A stretch of DNA of 64,000 bases from Phialophora verrucosa (taxonomy: Eukaryota > Ascomycota > Eurotiomycetes > Chaetothyriales > Herpotrichiellaceae), in contig MSED01000013.1 in assembly GCA_002099365.1 (NCBI GenBank), positions 372,001 through 436,000 on the forward strand, written 5' to 3'. The notes below the pieces were generated by a model. That model had not been told where the DNA came from and ran no database searches. It saw only the letters and a program-made list of their open reading frames with translations. Positions within the stretch are counted from its first letter, which is position 1. Every line of letters begins with the position of its first letter. The translations under genes and the position numbers were made by a program. Shown piece after piece: positions 57,641 through 64,000 of the stretch.

Positions 57641-58345
57641 ACCTGTTAGCATCCCAAGTTTTATTTTTCAGTGACGATGTTACTCACCACCTCACCATGG
57701 ATTTTAAGCCGAAAACATGGGTTTAGAAAACATGAGAGCTGATATTTATTGGCGGAGGGCGGGGTAGTGATTGTGGCCCCCCTCATGCGTACCCCCCCGA
57801 GCCCCCGCTATTGGCCAGCCTTACCAAGGCCCAGACGAAGCTTAGCACGGCTTAGGCTCACGGAGTGTCGCCGTGGCGTTTCTCCCGAGCAGATCATTTC
57901 CAGCCTCCTACGTCTTCAGGCTAATAACACCCAGCATCTTCTGCACGGCTGCGGAGTATTTGTGTACATCTCCCGCTGCGACCTTGAGTCTATATCGATT
58001 TATCCAGACCGCAGCTTTGAGCATAGGCTAACGTCTTCGTCTGGGGACCCCCGACGGTTCCCCGCAAACCCCTCAGCATGGAGCGGCGAGCGACGATGCC
58101 AGTCAGGAAAGAGGCAAGCTCGTGAGTTTCGACACCGCACACCGTAGAGCGGATACCGGTACTCGTGCCTGGATACCGGGAGACAGAGTTGGAGACCCTC
58201 GGGGGTGAGGCCGAGTCCGCAAAATGCCTCCCTTCTTCTCCACTGCTCGGTAGCTACAAGAAGCCGGGCCCAAGATGGGAAGACAGCAGTGGAAGACAAG
58301 TTCCCATTTCGCAAGTAAAGTCTCGCCAGACCTCCGGGAGTCAAG
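57641..58345. other. Intergenic, no gene seen
   Basis: About 700 bases upstream of the GH28 gene; the promoter is presumably here. Nothing specific is recognised. Confidence 0.45.
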
Positions 58346-60046
58346 ATGTTGTCGACGTTGGTCCTCCTCGCGAGCATCACCTCGTCCGCAACAGCCTACG
58401 TCGTGAACAATGGGACGGCCTGCTATGTTTACCCGGAGTCCTTGACCCATTTCGGGCAGCCGGTGGACGACACGCCTTCCATCCTGCACGCGTTCGAGCT
58501 GTGTGGCACCAACGGGAGCGTGATTCTGCAGAACTATACGTACCACGTCAACCAGGTGATGAACACGACGGGGCTGGTCAACTGTGACGTCGAGCTGCAC
58601 GGCGAGATGAGATGGAGCGACAACATCCCGTACTGGCTGGGGCACAGCTATTCCGTCACGTACGCGAACCTGTCGACAGCGTGGTTCTTCGGCGGCGAGA
58701 ACGTCACTTTCAAAGGCTTTGGACAGGGACGGTTCTACGGCAACGGTAAGCCCAATCTAGTCCTCAATGACCATTACAAGAAGAGCGCCATGGAAACTCA
58801 TTCATTCGCCCTTCGAGGTCCTTAGGACAAGCGTGGTACGACGAGAATCGGAACAACAGCAACCAACCGGGCCGACCGATCGGGTTTACGATCCTCAATG
58901 CCAAGAATCTGTGGATGGACGGCGTGTCCTGGAGCCAGGCCCAGTTCTGGCACTCGTTCGTGTCGCACTCGCAGAACGTCACCATGTCGAACATCTACAT
59001 GAACTCGACGAGCAACAACGAGTGGTTCACGGTCAACACGGACGGCACCGATACGTGGAACTCGAGGGATATTTTCTTCTACAACTGGACGGTGGAAGGG
59101 TGAGGACCGGCCCCCCGAGTGACCGCGCTCACTGATTGTGACTGACAAAACTGACTCAACCGCCAGTGGCGACGACTGCATTGCCATCAAAGGCAACAGC
59201 ACAAACATCGTGTCCCGGAACATCACCTGCTACCGCACCCACGGCATGCCGATCGGCTCCGTCGGCCAGGACCCCACCCACCCCGACTTCGTCCGGGACA
59301 TTGTCTACGAGGACGTCCACCTCATCAACTCGACCAACGGCGCGTGGATCAAGGCCTGGCAGGGCAAATCCGCGGCCATCACCAACAACGGCGGCTCCGG
59401 CGGCGGGGGTGGCGGCTCCATCACCAACGTCACGTACCGGAACTTCAGAATGGAGAACGTCGGCCAGCCCATCAGCATCACGCAGTGCGTGTACGGACAT
59501 GATCCGAGCGTGTGTGACACGAGTAAAGTGAGTCTATCCCTCAGAGTCCTATTGCTGACACACGCTCTTTTGCGTGACATACTTTTCCACCCACATTTTA
59601 CTCCTTGGCTAAGCCATACTTCGAGCATTGCCACTTACTTTCGTTTCCAGCTCCAAATCTCCAACGTAACGTGGGAAAACATCACAGGCACGTCGCACTT
59701 CGACGTCGCCTCCATCATCCACTGCTCGCCGCTCGTGCCCTGCCCGGGCCTCAAATTCATCGACGTCAACATCACGACCGTGAACGCCTCGCTCGGCCGC
59801 CCCTCCCTCCCGCAAGTCAACCTGTGCGCCAACATGATCGACCAGAATGCCACGGGGGAAGACGCCACAGGCATTCCGTGCCACGGGTTCGCCCCCAACG
59901 ACATGCCCAATGTCTTGTATCGGAATTGGCCCGAATTGCTGTCCGAGGTGATTCTGAGCGTGACCGTGCCGGAGGCGCAGAGGGATAATTGTCTGCATCC
60001 GGGCCCGGATCCTGCTGCGGCGGGGTGTGCGCCGCCGCCGTATTAG
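58346..60046 (+). CDS. Secreted GH28 enzyme (exo-polygalacturonase-like)
   Basis: Exons 58346-58745, 58826-59099, 59167-59527 and 59651-60046 give 476 residues. The signal peptide is MLSTLVLLASITSSATA. The beta-helix carries the GH28 active-site motifs in order: NTDGTD, GGDDCIAIK, THGMPIGSVG (equivalent to the usual G-H-G) and AWIKAWQG (equivalent to R-I-K). The three catalytic Asp of NTDG and GDD and the His are present, while the Arg of RIK is replaced by Trp. Many N-glycosylation sequons are seen, and a run of Gly (GGSGGGGGGS) sits in one turn. GH28 enzymes cut pectic galacturonan; the changed motifs suggest an exo-acting or xylo/rhamnogalacturonan-type enzyme, which is inference. It acts outside the cell on plant wall material. 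Confidence 0.92.
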
Positions 60047-60970
60047 ACGTATTAGACGTATTAGATGGTGAGATTGAGATGTTAGGGATTGATATAGAAG
60101 CGGAGCAGCAGGAGGAGGGTGGTGACAGGAGCCAGAATACTCAAAAAGATAGAACCGTGTATCATGCATATTGACGGTCAACTTTCAATTCTCGCTCACT
60201 TCCTCTCAAACATCTGGTATCAATACGACGCCTGCCTGTCTTGAGTTCGGAACTCTGGTTTCCAAAGGCCGGGTCCTGATCCTGCGGAATGGACACGCTT
60301 TTAACAATCTGATATCAATGATCAGGCGCGCCAGAACAAACACACCAGAGCGTACAATATAGCACCAATTGCTGTCGTACGTCAGTCCTATGCTCAGCTG
60401 CCGAACGTCCACACCCTTTGGATTTCCTCAGTAAAGGGTGTACGCGACTGCTGCACAGAGGGCATTGGTGAGTTATCGCAAATTCGAGGCGCGGGATGGT
60501 GAGACCTGTGTAAGTGCGAGGTAGGATCTTGCCTGCGAAATACGCACTCGTTGCCGAGCAGATCATCTTCTCTCTCCAGGGGGTGCTTTGCCTCCTGTCT
60601 TGGGTTCTCTCGTACAGAGATCTCTGGTGCTGAGTCGATGATCCCGAGAGGTTTGTGCCACGAGTATCTGTACGTTTCTCAAATGATATCGCTTCAACGG
60701 GTTGCCTGGTTCGCTGCTGCTTGAGCTAGATCTTCTCTCCCCATGATGTGGCGGGATGAACCGTGCCACTCTCTGCAACTGCAAAGCTTCACTAGAGACT
60801 GTTGTTTGATTCCATGAGACCTGCTCATCTGTGCCGGTGCCAGTCAATTCGGTTTGGGTTGACTTCGACGATCGGAGGATTGTATCCCCACACTTTCAAT
60901 GCGAGAGGAGCGATTGCCGCTGTCGGGGCACCTGCTTGTTCCGACGGGTCCAGAGTGGCATGAAATCGGT
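60047..60970. other. Intergenic, convergent gene ends
   Basis: About 920 bases between the GH28 gene and the minus-strand regulator-like gene. Just after the stop is a short tandem of TATTAGACG. No gene is seen. Confidence 0.5.
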
Positions 60971-62953
60971 TCACACAAGTTGCTGCAAAGCGATGGATGA
61001 TATGGAATACCCTGGCGAAAGCCCGCGATGATCCAGTGAGTGACCGCCTGATGAGCTGTGCGAGCACGCGTACGTCTCCATAGCTCTCGTTGCCTTCTTG
61101 GGCGCCTTCTCGGGCGCCTTCTGATCCAGGTTTGTCGACATCACAGCCCTCGGATTTGATTCAATAGTCTCGGCTTCATCATTCTTGCATTTCCTTCTGC
61201 TTGAAGAATCGGTCGATGACCCAGCCGCACTGTCAACAGAGCTCGTACCAGAGAAGTCGAGAAATCCGAATGGAGATTGATCGGGGAAGCTGACGGGTTT
61301 GGAGTCGAAGCGTTGAGGTCGTGTCAGGCTGTTTTGGATTTGAAGAACGTCTTCGAACCACAAATCCCCGTCCGGATCCAAGTACTTGTCGTGGACGAAG
61401 TTCTGCAAGATTGACTTCGCATGCTCCCACGTGGTAACATTCATGTGCCTTGCGTGCCTCGCCAGTGTGGTCATGAACCACGGCTGGTCTGGTGAGCTCG
61501 ACCTCGCATCAGGTTGCGTTTCCCTGCTCTTCTGCCACTGCTCGTAAAGTGCCCCGGCATAAAGCATCCACAGGAATGCTTCCTGGTAATAGATTTTCTC
61601 CGCCGCAGTCATCATCTCCATGGCAGTGACCATGTCCTGCTCCAGCCTAGGTATGATAATATGGGAAGCTTCCCGCACATCGGTGCCGTCCTCGATGATT
61701 GCTTCATGGACACACTTGCGGACCATGAAGAGCAACGTGAGAACCATGCATGCCTGGACGAGCCGATGACCCTCGGAATCGAACGAAACGTGCCCTTCAA
61801 CGATATCCATGTACAGATTCATCAGAACTCCCATGTCTTGAAATGTTTTCGTTGCCGTCCATGCAAAGATCATGTCGGCTTTGAACCGCTCTTGTGTGTC
61901 CGTGAAAGCGAGGGGGGTTTCCCCAATCCACACACAGTATCTCAGTCGGACCATGGCCTCGCGAAGAACGGGGAACGTTACCGACGCGTGGGCTTCGTGA
62001 ATCCACTCTGGCGCAACGGGCATGTAGGCAGAACTTATTGCCCACAGCGTCGCCAGCCTCTCGCTGGTCCATTCGCCGAACGGCATGACGGTTCTTTCGA
62101 GCTTCTTGCAGGCCAACTCCGTAGCGTTGTACATCATCACCAGAAGATGTTGCAGACGGACACGCTCATCGGTGACCGGATCGTCGAGTCGAAGGAGGAT
62201 ATCCATATGAGCTCTGGCCGCTGTGGTATCGCCCGCCATACATTCTGCCTCGTAGAGAGTGCGGATGTGCAATCTCAAAGCAGCCAGAGATTCTGGAGAT
62301 GATTCAGCATGGTCTTTCAACTCTTCTCGCAACAGTTTGATGCTTTTGGCTCGCATTTTGAGTCTTGCCACCGACAGCGTCTGTGTGGTTTCAGGCGAGT
62401 TGAGACGTACGATGGGAGGAATGTGGCCACACAACCAACCAAGAGCGGCGCCTTCACTCATGTCCCGGAACAACTGGATGTTGAGAATGAAATTCGAACC
62501 GCCTATAACCCTGTCCGAACGCTCATAGTTGACCAGTTTGGGGCCTCCTGCAGTAAGTCGTCGGAAGAACGGTGGAGAGAAAACGTTCGGGAGCATGACA
62601 TCCCTAGCATAAGCAATGATGCGGTTGATCTCGGGAGTGATTTTGACCGGATAGGCGTTGAAGGGATCTGAAGATCCGTGAAAGTTATGTAGAAGCAAGA
62701 TGATTTCGCGGGACTGCGGACGGGTGTGGATCCCCCATTTTCCCGCAGTGGTGGAAAGCCTTCTTTCATCTTCGTGCTGCTCGTCTTGCTGTCGCTTCAG
62801 CTGCTGCTGGACTTTGAGCCAGGTCCGTCTCTGATGCGAGAACCTGGCCGCATGGGCTTTGATCTCGGCATTCTCGAGCTCCTTTTCGCGGATAGGCTTC
62901 TCCCCCTTCGAGGGAGCCAGGAATGTGAAACTACTTTGACCGATTAACACCAT
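60971..62953 (-). CDS. Fungal-specific regulator-like protein without zinc cluster
   Basis: Single exon, 660 residues from the ATG at 62953. The N-terminus (SSFTFLAPSKGEKPIREKELENAEIKAHAARFSHQRR) has the charged helical layout of the fungal 'tachykinin-like' group, which begins with a short F-x-F/V motif and an Arg/His-rich helix instead of a Zn2Cys6 cluster. The middle (about residues 95-520) is alpha-helical with spaced Trp and Leu, resembling the Fungal_trans_2/DUF3468 domain. Residues 560-640 are Ser/Lys-rich and likely disordered. No enzyme motif is visible. A nuclear regulatory role is inferred only from this resemblance. It is convergent with the GH28 gene. Confidence 0.75.
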   Translation of the reverse strand: MVLIGQSSFTFLAPSKGEKPIREKELENAEIKAHAARFSHQRRTWLKVQQQLKRQQDEQHEDERRLSTTAGKWGIHTRPQSREIILLLHNFHGSSDPFNAYPVKITPEINRIIAYARDVMLPNVFSPPFFRRLTAGGPKLVNYERSDRVIGGSNFILNIQLFRDMSEGAALGWLCGHIPPIVRLNSPETTQTLSVARLKMRAKSIKLLREELKDHAESSPESLAALRLHIRTLYEAECMAGDTTAARAHMDILLRLDDPVTDERVRLQHLLVMMYNATELACKKLERTVMPFGEWTSERLATLWAISSAYMPVAPEWIHEAHASVTFPVLREAMVRLRYCVWIGETPLAFTDTQERFKADMIFAWTATKTFQDMGVLMNLYMDIVEGHVSFDSEGHRLVQACMVLTLLFMVRKCVHEAIIEDGTDVREASHIIIPRLEQDMVTAMEMMTAAEKIYYQEAFLWMLYAGALYEQWQKSRETQPDARSSSPDQPWFMTTLARHARHMNVTTWEHAKSILQNFVHDKYLDPDGDLWFEDVLQIQNSLTRPQRFDSKPVSFPDQSPFGFLDFSGTSSVDSAAGSSTDSSSRRKCKNDEAETIESNPRAVMSTNLDQKAPEKAPKKATRAMETYACSHSSSGGHSLDHRGLSPGYSISSIALQQLV

Positions 62954-64000
62954 CTTCGTTGCAGTGTTATAACAGCAGCTAGCGACAAAGTGCTGTACCC
63001 ATTTCGAAGTGCAGTGGCTTTAGAAATCCAATATGGTGGGGTTTGAATTCTTTGTGGGCTGAGGATTTATTATCCGGATCGCGAACGCCAAATCATGCTT
63101 ATCGGTACCGAGACATGAGTGCTCTGTGTGTAGGATTTTGTGAACAGTTCGGCCAAAGGGGGATCGCTTCGCGGGGACAACGCTCGGCTCACAGCCGGTG
63201 GCGGCCTAGATAGGCAAGTGTAGTTCTGAATACAGAAAAAGGCAGGGATTGTTTGTACATTGTCGGGACTTAGCTAATCATACGAGGCCTTCGTCGTCTG
63301 GTTGGCCATGATACTCGCAGCATGAGGAGTTCCTTCAGCAGAGGACGAGGGGCTAAAGATGGTGAGCTGCATAGACCGGTGGTGTGACGATCTGCTTAGG
63401 GCGAGATGAGGCAGCGGAGACCGTTTGAGCTGACCGATGGCAGTTTTGAAGCAGCCACATCTACTCGAGTCTTGCAAGTGTTTTCCAAAAGCTGCTGCAG
63501 CCGACGTAAGGACATCCCAGCGTTCGTTCGATTGTCTCGGAAGCGGGATTTTTCCAGTGCCGCGCGAGGCGCAAACGTGGGAACGAGTGGCTGCTTGAGG
63601 CTGGTCCATGTCGAGAAGAGTATGATGGAGACGGTGAAAAGCGAGGGGGCAGGCGACGTGTCAATGAAGGAACTTCCGGTTCTGGCAGCATGATCTCCTT
63701 AAGCCGGGAAGGTGCAGCGTTTGGCCACGAAGTATTGCTATGAGCAAGAGGCGTTGACATCGGGAGGGCAAATGCTGTTGACGAGCTTTTGAAGAAATAC
63801 AATCCATGATACCCCTATTAGAGTTATGTACAGCTTCTCATCCTTACATCATCAGACCCTGCTGTTTTTGGAAAAAAGGTTATGCACAGGTTGTTACCGG
63901 AGCTTGCGGCAGTCGATATAGAAGTAGACTCGTCATGATTGCTGACCGGGTGGCATACTGATCAAAGGCCACGTTAGTGGCCCGGGACCATCAAAGTAGT
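62954..64000. other. Right edge, no gene seen
   Basis: Upstream region of the preceding minus-strand gene plus unassigned sequence. ORFs at 63274-63802 overlap on both strands and have low-complexity Ser/Arg composition. Confidence 0.45.

Noticed and set aside
57749..58147. 132-codon frame (+) upstream of the GH28 gene
   Set aside because: No motif and a shadow-like Arg/Ser-rich composition with an overlapping minus-strand frame of equal length.
61514..62302. 262-codon open frame (+)
   Set aside because: Antisense to the 660-residue regulator-like gene, with no independent signature.

Overview
The window is nuclear DNA of a filamentous ascomycete (Pezizomycotina). Most protein genes carry short GT-AG introns of about 48-145 bases. 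There are fungus-specific families (Zn2Cys6 regulators, allantoate-type permease, GH3/GH18/GH28 secreted hydrolases, a Cps1/GT2-type synthase) and no operon-like or bacterial signals. The class cannot be fixed from sequence alone. All exon coordinates were worked out by hand from reading frame, splice consensus and remembered family patterns, and no database search was possible.

Left part (1-38 kb) is gene-poor, with isolated genes in long non-coding stretches: the 3' end of an unknown gene, a VOC/glyoxalase-fold protein (-), a doubtful hypothetical gene (-), a short coiled-coil protein (+), a sugar transporter (-) divergent from a secreted GH3 beta-xylosidase (+) with three XlnR-like GGCTAA sites between them, a SPRY protein with proline repeats (+), a GT2 polysaccharide synthase (+), a GH18 chitinase (+) and an Hsp20-like protein with a large His/Gly/Pro-rich insert (-). 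Two stretches of about 9 kb and 5 kb have no recognisable gene.

Right part (38.5-57.1 kb) is dense and looks like a catabolic cluster: cytochrome P450, small cupin, nitrilase/omega-amidase, Zn2Cys6 regulator, fumarylacetoacetate-hydrolase-family enzyme, amino-acid permease, FAD amine/amino-acid-type oxidoreductase, second Zn2Cys6 regulator, zinc-less quinone oxidoreductase and allantoate-type permease. It contains uptake, oxidation, amide hydrolysis, C-C hydrolysis and regulation, but no PKS, NRPS or terpene synthase. Two members seem damaged as read: the first regulator has an in-frame TGA where a conserved Trp is expected, and the FAH-family gene has a splice donor one base out of phase.

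After the cluster come a damaged intron-containing tRNA-Leu(CAG)-like element with a partial duplicate, a GH28 pectinase-type enzyme, and a large regulator-like protein without a zinc cluster. The last kilobase shows no gene.
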